A stretch of 64,000 nt of DNA from Lunularia cruciata (Eukaryota; Streptophyta; Marchantiopsida; Lunulariales; Lunulariaceae), in assembly GCA_948567375.1 (NCBI GenBank), contig OX419757.1, positions 16,740,001 through 16,804,000 of the forward strand. The letters are read 5' to 3'. Below, one piece after another: positions 46,591-58,015 of the stretch (position 1 is its first letter; every line of letters begins with the position of its first letter). The notes below the pieces were generated by a model. That model saw only the letters and a list, made by a program, of their open reading frames with translations, searched no databases and was not told the origin of the DNA. A program made the position numbers and the translations under genes.

Positions 46591-47503
46591 AGAGATGTCT
46601 GGATCTGAAATGGACACCAACTCTACGTCGCAACTCCCTATCCAGTATCCCATACCAAAACTGGACTGCCTGGGCCTCAGTAACTCCCTGAGTGAAACTG
46701 ATCAGCCGCCTCATGCGAGTATATGCCTCGCGTAGGCTCTCTCCAGCCTTCCGCTGGAACTCCTGCAAGCTCCTCAGCTTGTCAGTCCGCACTCCCTGGT
46801 AGTTCTGCCTCAAACATAGGAAGAACTCAACCATGGGGTTAAACCCCGGTACCATACCACCTCCTGCAGCGGTACCTCCACTCGTAGTAGCACTATCTCC
46901 ACCTAGTGCACCTCCACTAGCTCCACCAACACTACTCGAGCTAGAACTCGTAGGTACAGCCGACCTACTCCTGGCCACCGAACCTGAAGTGATGGAGACA
47001 TAGTGTGGAGACCAATACTATCTCCATAACTCAATCTCCTCCAAATAAGCTCTCCTGAACTCATGGTAGTCGTCCATCGGTGGACCCTCCAAGTGCTGAA
47101 ACAACCCCTTCCATGCCATGAAGGGTGTGAACAAAGTCGGGTTCCGCATCTGCTGCAGATCACACCAACTATCAAACTCCTGGATGAAGTCATCCAACTC
47201 AATGGTACCCATTGTACCAGAGTAACGCCTAGGTCCTTTGGAGGCCCCATAAATCTCGTCCATGTCCCACAACAACGGTGCGGACACACCAAGTGCACTC
47301 TCAACTGAATCAACTCCTGTGTCGAACTCCAACTCAGAGTCAATCTCCTCCCTCACTGGGACCTGAGATACAGGCTGATACCGAGTACCACTCCGAGTAA
47401 ACCCACTGCGTACTGCAGGGCTAACTCCTTTGGAATCTCCAAAGAACTCCGTCGTGACCACGTAACTGCAACAGCAAACCCGAACCACCAACTGCAACCG
47501 CAA
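46589..47503 (-). pseudogene. E3 gag, one in-frame stop
   Basis: Two segments in the same frame (47503-47018 and 46978-46589) are separated only by a TAG at about 47018. The N-terminal part has MDEIYGASKGPRRYSG, IQEFDSWCDLQQ and FMAWKGLFQHLEGP. The second part has a serine/glycine-rich linker and the retrotransposon-gag helices KLRSLQEFQRKAGESLREAY and RRLISFTQGVTEAQAVQFW. The true start is not determined; the 47503 end is a TTG. No zinc knuckle was seen before the stop at 46589. Confidence 0.82.
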
Positions 47504-48791
47504 GTCGCAACTGCAAGTGCCCCACCAAGTGCCAACACCAACTAGACACCACCCACTAATGTAACTCTAACCGAGATAACTACACTAGGGGAAGGGCAAC
47601 CTGTAACCTGCCATCATAACACGCACTCTCACGGTCTGCAGGTCATCACTTCCTGCCTCACCGGAGAGAAACAAAGGTAGTCTGACTGGTCATCACTCCA
47701 GCCTCACCACCGAGAGCACACCAGAGCACCAACGCTCAAAAGTCAAGGCACCTCACACAAACGTGGTGCACAAACAGGAAGCAGAGAATGGAGGGGATCC
47801 AATCACAAGAAATCTAAACGAAAACCCTCCATCTCATAACACAACACGGGACTGACTCTGCCACCATTTGGCATTTGACATAAGAGTAGTTTGTATCTAA
47901 GTCCTAAGCTACCAGGATCACCAAGAATGGGATCAAACTGCCTCTCCTAGCCAAAGCTACATGTGTATAGATAACAGTGGCACAGTCACTATGACAACAA
48001 GTGAGGGTGGACCAGTTGGCTAGGGCACCAGTCTAGGAACAAGAGATCTAGGGGTCAAACCCTGTTGCGCATAATCTAGCAAGAAAGGCAGATTTTGCCA
48101 ACCAATGACCAAGATCTACACTAAACTAGCTAGCCTCACGCCAGCAAGCTGGCTTGCTGGCCCTTCTGGCCCTTCTAGGCCTTCATAGCCCACAGCCCTA
48201 TGCCTCGAAGCCTCTAAACGCCGAAATTCAGCCAAATGAGGCCTTTCTTGTTGCCACTTCGAACCTCCTCCAAAATTGGTGAAACTTCTCCAAATCTGCG
48301 AAACTCATCCAAACTAGCGAAACTTCTCCAAATCTGGCCAAACAGCGAAACTCCTCCAATTATGGCCCAGAATCTGACGTAAAATCTGACGTAAACCCTA
48401 AAGATGGATGTCCGCCAAATCCCCCGCTAACTTTCCACTCGAGCCAAATTGACAAAACTGGTTTTTCCAAATCACAATTTCATGAGAAGAGCTTTCCAAC
48501 TCCACCTTCAATTTCACTTTCTGAGCCCAACTCGCAGCAAATTGGTCCTGCCTTCACCTCCTGAGCTCAAAATCACAACACTGCTCAAAAATTGCTCCTT
48601 CTTTGCTCAAAATTTGGCCAGCGCTTCCGCACACCGTCCGCCTAACTGCCAAATTTGCATCAACTACACGAGCTTCTGCACACTAGGGAAACATAGAACC
48701 TGAATCGAGCTACCACGATCCACCGAGCTTGGAGATACCACCAACACTCAACGTTCCTGCACCCAATTTCCCCCTGACTTCACTTCTCTGA
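47504..48791 (-). other. E3 5' leader
   Basis: About 1.3 kb lies between the 5' LTR block and gag, without a supported reading frame. Minus-strand features: a candidate primer-site core ATCAGAG right next to the LTR block (48785-48791), repeated ggagaagtttcgc-type words around 48265-48350, and a tRNA-like segment at 48001-48072. Confidence 0.55.
48001..48072 (+). other. tRNA-like / SINE-head-like segment in the E3 leader
   Basis: TGGACCAGTTGG (48008-48019) resembles the polymerase III A box. GGGTCAAACCC (48052-48062) resembles the B box at tRNA spacing, joined by tagggcaccagtct as in tRNA-derived SINE heads. The acceptor ends do not pair, so it is not a true tRNA gene. Confidence 0.4.
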
Positions 48792-49232
48792 TGTAATCAG
48801 ATTGCTTAACAATTCAACTCAACTCAACTCAGATCAGTACTTGATCTGTCACTCTATAAACTGCCAACAACTGGGCACTGATTACAGTCAAGCCACACCC
48901 ACTCAAGCATAGAGAATCCAGGTGACGCTCGCCGGCCTCTGTCCACCATAGCCAGGAACTCGAAGGCTCAACATCAGAGAAGTGAGCTCTCTGGAGCTCA
49001 CTTCGAAACTATACTCCCTGGACTCGAGCTAGCCCTGAAACCCTAACGGTCCCGCTGACGGCACACTCGACGGTGCAAAGTGACGGTGGGCCCCACCGTG
49101 AAGTCAGTACCCCGAACACAAAATCTAACCGTCGGAAAGTAGTCCCTGAGAAACAGCTAGAATAACTCTAATTACTATCACTGGAACTCCAGTGTCCGAG
49201 CATCTAGATGCGGAACTACAAATGGCGTGACA
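48792..49232 (-). repeat. 5' LTR block of E3 (441 bp, lacks the terminal block)
   Basis: TGTAATCAGATTGC to GGCGTGACA on the plus strand. It matches 40861-41307 of the 3' LTR but lacks the ~113-bp end found there. On the minus strand it is followed directly by ATCAGAG, a partial Met-tRNA primer site. Confidence 0.82.
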
Positions 49233-49523
49233 TATCCTACATTGCTCTGCCATGCCAAGACTCACAATCCAAGTCAAGTAGTTTAGGTCCATAGCCTGAC
49301 CTAACACTTGACTCCTAGATGCCTCTAACACCACTAGAATAGCAGTAATATTGGTGCAAAAACCCATCGCTCACTCTCTCTCATTGGTGTTGGCCCCCAC
49401 CAACTACTGTAAATATGAGTCCCAAACCAATCCAAGAGACCTCCCTCTTGAAAAGCATGGGAGCCTGGGAAACTCATAAGTGTGGGAAAAGTGGCTTTGG
49501 GCTGTCTAATTAGATTCACCACT

Positions 49524-51420
49524 TGTGGTACCCACATTTTTCATTTTGGACAAGTTTTAAAGAAGAAGTGTCTTGCTGAAACCAACTTGAAACCAAATGG
49601 AGAAGAAATGAGAGGAAACCTATGTTTTGATCAGGCCTGAGGAAGTCAACTTCGTATTGGAGGAAGAAGTACTTGGATTTGATCAGACCCAAAGAAGCTT
49701 ACTTTGTGTCAGAGGAGAAAAAACTCGGATTAGATGCTGAAGGAAGGTTTCTTTGCATCAGAATGGAGGTTACAGGTCAGGATTACTGTGGGGGCTGTAT
49801 CTCATTGAAGAAAAGTCTAAATCATACGTGCTATATCTTGTTAGAAGTGTCTCGTTTAGGGCTTTCCATTTTCACCAAAATTGCAAAGTTTGGAGGTCTA
49901 TAGAAGATTGGAGGTCTATAGATGGGAGTAGATGTACAAAGTAGTTGAAGGACTTCAGGTTGAGGTTCTTCTGGTTGGTGTCTTTGGGACTTAGGACTGT
50001 GGACTTTGGATTTTGGACGTCAGGTTTACATGACTTTGGGTCTAAAGACTTTGCCTCAAGACAAATATGATTCAACCTAAGGTAGTTGGACCTTGAAGTG
50101 CAGTGAATGTGACTTTGGGAATCTTGCAAGAGGTATTAGAGGAGGTTAGAGTAAAGAAAGAAAATATTTAGGATACCCATGACTTCAATTTCAGTTTTGA
50201 TTGAAGATAGAATATAATTGATATAATTAGAAGAGAAATAACAATAGTGAATGAACCCAAAGTCCAAGATTAGACGGTAAGTGTCTTCAAGTAGTAACAT
50301 GAGTGATTAGGGGAAAATAGGTTACAAATTGAAGGCATAGATAGTGTACTCATGCTTTCAATTACAATTCTTGATGAGGACATAGTAGAATTAACAAAGG
50401 AATTTATAATAGTTAGACCCAAAGTAACAAAGATTGGAGATGTTAGAGAAGAGTGGTTTGGAAGATAAAGAGTTAGATAGATTACTTGCTAGTGTAATTG
50501 TAGATCAGAGTGAAGAATTAGTAAAATTGGTAGAGGAATTGGTAGTTGTGAAACCTAAGGATAGAGTAGTAAGTGGAGGTACTTTGAGATTGGAAGCCGA
50601 GGAAGAAGTAGACATCAGATCAGAGTAGTAACAATTTTGAGATTTGAAGAGGTAGATATGAAGAGGTGGTTTGTCATTTTGGATTTGCAGGTAGGAATAG
50701 TTGTTGTAGAACGGTATAGTTGTTAGTAACTGTCAATTGCTTTACTATTTAAGGTGGCATTTGCAATAAGATGTTGTTCAATGCTCATAATTTCTGAGAA
50801 TAGATAAAGTGAAGTGCTGTGAAGCAGTGCTTGTTGTTTGAGCTTAATTCCAAGTATCAATTCTATGTCTATGTTTGTGAGTGTGTGGAGGAGTTCAAAG
50901 TCCAAGTCAGTGTGCATGTTGGATGTTGGATTCTGTAGCCTTGATCTTTATTCTATGTGTTTGATCATGAGTGAAGTGCAATCGGAGCAATGCCTTGACA
51001 GACCTAAGAGGAATTGTAGTGTTGGTAGTATTCTACATTTGTGAGTGCAATGCAGTGTTGATGAGAAGCAATTTTGATCAAGGAAGTTGTGCCTTTAGTG
51101 GAGGGGTGGAACACAATTTTGAGGTAAAGTCATTTTGCAGTGAAGTGCTATTTTCAAGGGAGACTAAATCATCACAATCAAGATTATTTGGAAAGATTTG
51201 ATGGAGTTGTGATTAAGGAGTGTTAATTCATGACAAGTTTATGAATTAGTGCTTGTTACTCTCTTTTGGGTGTGGTTTCTACCTGAGAGAATAAAGACGC
51301 AACCAAGAAGAACTACAGTGTGACATTTGACTTCATATTTGGACATTTTTGACCAATATCTCTATGAGAACAAACTTTACTTACTTGATTACCAAAAGTG
51401 ATATTTGCCGGGTTGTCACA
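49524..51420 (+). mobile_element. CT-2: 1.9-kb CT-family element, internally deleted
   Basis: TGTGGTACCCACA to GTTGTCACA, flanked by a perfect CCACT duplication (49519-49523, 51421-51425). E3b sequence is restored exactly if it is removed. The 3' kilobase (from about 50400) matches CT-4 60420-61436. The body of the long reading frame is missing, leaving only its last ~65 codons (50434-50628). Orientation is taken from CT-4. Confidence 0.88.
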
Positions 51421-52199
51421 CCACTACCATAGGTGACCTATCAGCCACTACCATTGTTTGAGATTGATACCCAAATCCAAGATGTCATCAACAATGATGT
51501 AGTTTAGTCGTTGAATCTCATAAGCGCGCTGTAAACCTTTCTAGGTAAGAGGTTGGTCCACCAAAGACAAAGATGATGAGCCCGTGATCCCACTCTAGCT
51601 GCATCTAATAAAACAACATGTCCCATCCAAGAATGGACCTGATGTGTACTTGCCATCACCCGAGTACAAGAATCATCCATCAAAGGAATGTTCTCTAAAA
51701 TATAAGCTGGAGAAATAGACTGATGAATTTGGAGATATTGTAATATCCATAACATCTCCCAAAACACACCAAAATGGGCATCTTGAAGACCCAAACCTTG
51801 GCCAACATGTGTATGTCCTTGACATGGCCATCTAGCAATCACCAAGTGAATGAGACCATGCTTCTCCAAGTCTTGTGTTCCCAGCAAGGAAATGTCTATT
51901 GGTAATCCTTAATTGTTGACATTGGTAATAACCGAGGATACCAATAGGCCAAGTGTGCCACATGATGTAGAGAGACTTGCCTAGCGGTCTCATCTCTCTC
52001 CACATACAAGTAATTCTATACTTGTATACCCACATGTAGGACTGCAACTAGTTTGATACTAATCCTACCAAATAACTCCAATAAACACACCCCTTCAACT
52101 AGATATTTCCAAGCAATGAGTGTGGTATCTAAAGATATCAAGGTAATCTACTCTAGAGGCTCATCCTCACATTGGTCTCTCTGTGGTACAAAGGCTCCA
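51421..52199 (-). pseudogene. methyltransferase region of E3b
   Basis: An open segment of 127 codons (51887-51504) covers motif IV (RWPCQGHTHVGQG, catalytic Cys kept), motif VI (YILENIPLM) and motif VIII (DAARVGSRA, WWTNLL). Upstream text to 52199 matches the motif I side of the complete copy but is out of frame. CT-3 is inserted at 52200. Confidence 0.85.
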
Positions 52200-53818
52200 T
52201 GTGGTACCCACATTTTTTTTATTTTTTATTGTTTCTTAGCATTTAAAGCAAAAGTAGATGGTTAGAACCTAAAGAGGGCTAACATGGGAAGAAATAAGAA
52301 GAAGCGGGGAGGTGAAGTAAAACCGGAAGTCGACCTCGGGTCAAGACGTGAAGTAAGGACCTGAAGACCCAAAGACAAAGAAGAACATGGAGAGACTTTG
52401 TATCAGGCGGCATGAGCAAATCCAAAGAACCTATAACAAACGTCTTTGGAGTTGGCGCAATCAAGAAAGTACACAGGAAGAAAGTAATGACCTCGGGATC
52501 AAGAACTTCTTGATAGTGACAAGCAACAACTTCACCAAATCAGAAATTTGAGAGAAGGAGCAACTAAAGAGTGACTGATTGGCGCATGACTATAAAATTA
52601 CAAGTTGCACAAGGAGGAGGAGCAATGTCCAATTGCTACCCGGTGCCTATTCAGAGTCGACCCAAAGTGATGCAAATTGCAAATCCGCAGGAAGAGGAGT
52701 GGGTTAGGATTTTGGGAACGATCTTCCACAAGAGGAAAGTGAGGAAGCACATGATGACTCCAAAAGTGAGCAAGCAGAGTGCGGTGAGAGGGCTTGCAAT
52801 CTGTAGATTAGAAGTAATAGCACAGATCAAAGTCTTGACGAGACTTTGCATCATGTTCTTGGCCTGGAACTAGAACTTCAATTTTCTAGGTTTCATGGTA
52901 GAAATTGCAGCAGCAATTGTAAAGATGGCCCAAAACATGAGGGGAAGAGAGGGAATCCCACTTGATGGACGGATGCGGATTGGAGAGTAGTGTTGGGAAG
53001 AGAAGCAGGAGAGGTAGGAGGTACCACCTTCTATCAAAAGTGTGATGCTTTAGAAGAGATTGCCAAAGTAAGGAAGTCATTCAATCGACCCTGCACTAAG
53101 AATGGGTATAAGGTGGATAGTTATAGAGACCCTGAGTGGAGAGGAATAGTAAGCGCGATGATGGCCATTTTCAAACCAGAGCGAACCACCTATGTTACTA
53201 TGCAATAGGCGGTGTTCTTTCACCAAATGTTTGCGGGAGATGCAATAGATTGGGCAAAATGTCTGCATCAGAGAGTAGGGCAGATGATTTCAGGATGGAG
53301 AATGGATATGCCACCACATTACTTTGTGCCATTCACAGTGCACTTTTATTTTGGGTTGAACTTGCTGACTTCGGAAGAACAAAGTCAAATGCGCTCGCAC
53401 TTTCATCCAGATTTACGCAAGGAGGCCAATGAAGATGAGCAATATTATATGGAAAGAGTGCAAGAGGAGGATGCATACTACAAGGAGAGTGGGAAGGAGA
53501 AGATCATAGCAATTGACCTTCCAAGGGCACAAAAGAGAGCCAAGCCTGAGAGTCGTGTTGCGACAATACAACCCTAGAAAGTTCCAAAGCTTAACCCAAT
53601 GGCGGTGGTAGTGAAGACAAAGGAAGTCATGCAGGAAGAAGAAGAAGAATTGGAAGGAGAAATCGGATCAAAGGAAGGAATGTCGGGAGAAGAAGAGGAG
53701 TTCACGCTACAAAGTGAAGAATTGAGCAATGACAGTGAAGGCAAAGTGGAGGTTCAGCAAATGCGACAGCCGATGAAGGTGGCCGGAAAGCCGAGTCCCA
53801 AAGTTTCCATGTTGGAAC
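52200..53818 (+). mobile_element. CT-3: CT-family element, 3' part displaced by E1-right
   Basis: It begins TGTGGTACCCACA after ctcca, the sequence of E3b. It aligns with the first half of CT-4 and ends abruptly at the E1-right LTR (53819). Pieces of the reading frame: 52571-52873, 53136-53208, 53212-53577 and 53599-53823, in shifted frames. They contain IVSAMMAIFKPERTTYV, FFHQMFAGDAIDWAKCLH and SHFHPDLRKEAN, all matching the CT-4 protein. Confidence 0.83.
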
Positions 53819-54509
53819 TGTGAGCCAACCTGTCTCTCACTCAGGATGAACCTCTGATGGTTATTATGGTAGCGCACCATGGACTAAGAAGGAAAGGAAC
53901 CCCAACTCCATCATACTCCTCCAAGGCTAATACTCCAAGACTCAAGCCATTGCTCACTAGAGAACTCAATGAGAGAGAGATAGTTGCAAATGAAAGGATG
54001 CCGAGTACCTCCTCACCCCTTGCTTATATACATGTGAAATAGTTCCGTACCAAAGTTACTAATTATTGTAGTAACTCAAGTTACTAGACTAAAAGTCAAG
54101 TAAAGTCAAAAAGTAGAAAGGAATATCTATTCACATGGGCATATTCTCCTAAGCATGTGGTCTTATCTTGACCCAACCACTAAGTCAAGGATTCCTTCAC
54201 ATGGGCTATCCTTGGACTAAAGAAGAATCCAAAACAAAAAGGCTTGCGGGCCCAAGAGTTCTCAACTCTTTCCTCAAATCCAAACACCTAGGAATAATAC
54301 CAAGTCAACACACTAAAATCCAAAATAGTGGTGCTCATCTTTTCTACTTCCTCTAAAGTATGGTCCCTTGTATCTTAGCTATGACTAACTTTAGCTAACC
54401 ATGACTAATATAGAACCATACTTTATCTTATATAAATAATATCTCTTAAGTACTTGTAATACCAAGCTAAATATCACAATACCACATACATGCACAAATG
54501 AGTGTTACA
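53819..54509 (-). repeat. 3' LTR of E1-right (691 bp)
   Basis: On the plus strand TGTGAGCCAACC to GAGTGTTACA, the reverse complement of the E1-left LTR. It holds the 61-codon open frame 53857-54042 on the plus strand, matching the antisense frame of the other LTR. The adjacent GGAAC (53814-53818) is the likely target duplication. Confidence 0.88.
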
Positions 54510-54559
54510 TTTACCACCGGACTAAGTTTTCACTTTGTCCTCAAAGTGAAGGTCTCTCT

Positions 54560-55610
54560 ACCTTCTATGGTACATCTTCAACTTATCATGGTTAATCCTC
54601 TCAAAATGTCTTCCTCCCAACTCCTTGAGATCATAAGTGTAATTGCCCCACACCTTCTCCACTATGAAAGGTCCAAAGTACTTAGGCAAAAACTTCTTTT
54701 GCATTCTCTTGAATCAAATGGAATCAAACAACATTACCTAATCACCTTCTTTGAAAGGCTCCACCTTCTTCTTGCCTTGCCTCTTGTCATAGCTCTCCTT
54801 TTGTTTCCTTTGGGCTTGCTCCACTCGAACCATAGCAACTTCTCTTGCCTCTTCCAACTCCATGAGTTGATCCTTCCTTGACTTCTCTGCATCACCTCCT
54901 TGTGCTTTCTTCAATCTCCTATGAATGCTTTGGAAGGTAGGAAGATCAAAGTGAATAGGTAAGGTAGAATCAATACCATAAACCAATTGAAATGGAGAAT
55001 ATCCAGTGGAAGTCTTCATGGTTGTCCTATACTCCCACAAAACTGCATGAATCCTCTTGTCTCAATGATGTTTAGCCCCCTCCATTTCTGCATCTTTGGC
55101 CAACATCATGCACAAGGTCTAATTGGTTCTCTCTGCCAAGCCATTGGAATTTGGCTTATAGGATTGTGATAGAGAAACATTGTAGCATGGCTGTAGTAAT
55201 GCTTCCTATAAACTCTCCTCCTCTATCAAAAACCAACTCCAAAGGGCATCCAAACTTAGTGATAATGCGTTCATAAAGAAATCTACCCACTTCATATTCA
55301 TTCTTGTCCCTCAATGGTCTAGCCTCAACCCACTTGTAAGGTTATCAGTAACTACCACAATGTACCGATTGTTCCTTGGGGTTCTATTGAGAAGACTTAC
55401 AAAATCAATTCCCCACTTCTCGAAAGATCCTAGCAATGGAATTGATCTAAGTGGTGGAGTGGATGTAGACTTTCTAGCAAAAGCTTGACAAACATGACAA
55501 GTTTTGCAATAATCAAGACAATCCTTGAAAATCCCTCTCCAATGATAATCTGCATCTAGAATCTTGAAAGCAGTCACCTTTCTTGCAAAGTGTATTCCAC
55601 ATACTAAACC
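54560..55610 (-). pseudogene. integrase of E1-right
   Basis: Zinc-binding end CKTCHVCQAFA (about 55490-55510) and core IDFVSLLNRTPRN with the first Asp at about 55410. The second Asp region is near 55240 and the third near 55130. The tail 55040-54738 has GYSPFQLVYGIDSTLP and KVEPFKEGD. Stops and a frameshift near 55311 break it. Confidence 0.82.
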
Positions 55611-55611
55611 T

Positions 55612-57530
55612 TCATGAAACTCCTTTATGAGTAGGATAGACTTCCTTACCCACTACTCTTTGAAGTAGACCATCTGTTCCTTGGTGAAAAAGAATATCCT
55701 CCACCATTGTGTAAGGTCTAGATCTTGCTGCAAGGGCCTTCCTCTTCCTAGCATGCATCCCTTCTGGATAGTTACTTCTTGTCACAAAATCCACAATTTC
55801 CTTGTACTCCATTGGAACCTCTTGAGTGACTGAGATTTTCATGAGCTCCTCATCTGGGAAGGAATCATCCACTGGCTCATCTCCATCATGATCATAGGCT
55901 CTAGATAACAAATCAGCATTTGCATATTTCTTTCCTGGCCTATCCTCAATGGTGTAGTCATACTCAGACAAGAGTATCATCCACCTTGCTAGTCTCCCTT
56001 CAACATTAGGCTTGTTGAAGGTGTACTTCAAAGCCTTGTGATCTGTGACAATGGTGGTTTTCCCTCCAATCAAGTAGTGTCTAAACTTCTTGAGACCAAA
56101 GATCACTGCCATCCATTCTCTCTCCGTGACAAAGTAGTTCTTCTTTGCTGAAACCATCTGCCTACTAGCATAAGCTATTGGATGATCATGCCCATCTTGG
56201 TCTTATTGACTAAGAGTGCATCCTATAGCTACATTAGAAGCATCAGTGTAGAGGATGAAAGGCTTACTCCAATCAGGTTTAGCAAGAATTGGAGCTACAA
56301 CAAGGGATTGCTTGAGCTCCTCAAAAGCTTTGAGAGCCTTCTTGTCCTCCAAAATCACAATGTAATCTACACCCTTCTTCATGTAGATGGTCAATGCATA
56401 AGCCTTGTTGGAAAGTGAGAAGATGAACCTCCTATAGTATCCAACCATCCCCAAGAATTGGCATAACTTTGTCAAGCTTGAAGGGAATAAAAAGTATGAG
56501 ATTTTCCTCACCTTCTCAGGATCAACTGCTATTCCATCCTTGGAGATGATGTGCTCCAAAAGTAGACTTTCTTCACATCCAAAAATGCACTTCTGTGGGT
56601 TGAGTGATGCATTTGCCTCATCCAAGCGTTGCAAGACCTTGATTAGGTGCTCAAAGTGCTCCTCCTTGCTCCCATAGACACAAAAGTCATCAATGAAGTC
56701 TCTCACAAATTTCCCAATGAAAGGTTCAAATACCTTGTTCATGAACCGTTGGAATGTGGCTAGAGCATTGCAAAGTCCAAAAATCATGACCTTGAAAGCG
56801 TAAGTTCCCCAAGGTGTGGTGAATGTGGTGAGTTGTTGATGCTCTGGTGCAATCTTGATTTGGTTATATCCACTATAACCATCTCCAAAACTGTACTTCT
56901 CATGACCTGCAACCTCCTCCAAGATCTAATCAATGAATGGCAATGGGTAGTAGTCCTTTTTGGTAATAGCATTGAGCTTCTTGTAATCCACACATACCTG
57001 AATCTTGCCATTCTTTTTCTTCACAATGACAATTGGAGACACCCATTCTGAATTCTCTACCTCAAAGATAAATCTAGCCTCCTTGAGCTTATCAATGTCC
57101 TTCTTCACAACCAAAGATATTGGTGGGCTAATGCGACGTTGCTTTTGGTGGATTGGTCTTGCATGTGACTCCACCTCTATCTTGTGCTCCTCCAAGGTGA
57201 CTTCCTTTAAATCCTTGTAATTGAAAGCAAACACATGGATGAACTTGCGGAAAATCTCCTCAAATCTCACCTTCTCCTCCTTGGTAACATTGGGACATAC
57301 TTGAGGGTAGATAACCTTCTCTCTACCTCCTCAAGTGTCAATGGTGATTTATCTGGGTCTTTCAAAACCTCTGGCTTAGGTGCAAAATCCATAGCACACA
57401 AGGGATACACATCTGAATCAGATTCAGATTCATCCTCCTCTGTGGAAGTCCCCTCTTCCATGCTTGTGTCCACACTTGAAGCTCCTTCTTCAGAATCTGA
57501 TTCCCAATAATCAAAAGATGGTGTATCTTA
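55612..57530 (-). pseudogene. RT and RNase H of E1-right
   Basis: From the right: an acidic linker (57473-57267), RT fingers CVDYKKLNAITKKDYYPLPF, then a stop at about 56924. Next come SFGDGYSGYNQIKIAPEHQQ, FIDDFCVYGSKEEHF as the catalytic box, and FLGMVGYYRRF. RNase H has YTDASNVAIG, a stop near 56205, then REWMAVIFGL and VTDHKAL. The pieces are long, so decay is moderate. Confidence 0.87.
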
Positions 57531-58015
57531 ATATGAAGTGTTGGTGGTGTTAGTCACAAGAACTGTGACTCTATGGTTTGATGGCCCAATCCTCAAGTAC
57601 CCTTTGTGCCATTGATTAGTTGTGCATGCTTGTGGTGCCCACATTTTTGTTTTTTTAGAATAAAGGAGAAGAAGTGTATAGAGAAGTCAGATTGCGCCTA
57701 TATGGCTGAAGAAGGCAAAGAAAAGAGTCTTCGGGTTGAAACCCAAAGTAAAGTGACTTCGGGTTGAAACTCGAAGTAAAGTGACTTCGGGTCATAAGGC
57801 AAAGTACTCGGAAATGCCCTGTCAGCATACAATATGAAGTAAATTGTCTTCGGATTGGGGGGAGCTCAACCCAAGGCGAAGACAGTCTAACAACCTTTCG
57901 TCGGGGCAAGAAATTCAAGAAGGGGCCATTTCAAAACTGGCGGCTCATACGCACAAAGGTTGATTGACAGTGATAGGTGCATGCCGGAGGTGTGATTTCT
58001 TGGTAGAAACTTGAA

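Larger units (their letters stand above)
40754..49232 (-). mobile_element. E3: gypsy retrotransposon with DNA methyltransferase and PHD finger, best copy
   Basis: An 8.5-kb minus-strand element inserted into E3b, flanked by TATC on both sides (40750-40753, 49233-49236). Order on the minus strand: 5' LTR block (49232-48792), long leader, gag (47503-46589), protease plus cytosine-5 methyltransferase (about 46590-45276), linker, RT-RNase H-integrase-PHD (44462-41584), polypurine tract (about 41417-41430), 3' LTR. Defects seen: one stop in gag (about 47018), one single-base frameshift in RT (about 44100), so it is nearly intact and probably young. Chromovirus-type chromodomain is absent; the PHD finger takes its place. 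Confidence 0.9.
36495..52199 (-). mobile_element. E3b: older E3 element, minus strand, in three visible pieces
   Basis: Pieces: 36495-40753 (3' LTR, PHD, integrase, RNase H, RT), 49233-49523 (region between methyltransferase and RT) and 51421-52199 (methyltransferase). Between them lie the complete E3 copy (40754-49232) and CT-2. CT-3 cuts it at 52200. The pieces align in order with the complete E3 copy. It is inserted into the integrase of B. Confidence 0.87.

Noticed and set aside
48001-48072. Functional tRNA gene
   Set aside because: Only A-box- and B-box-like words are present; the acceptor arms do not pair.
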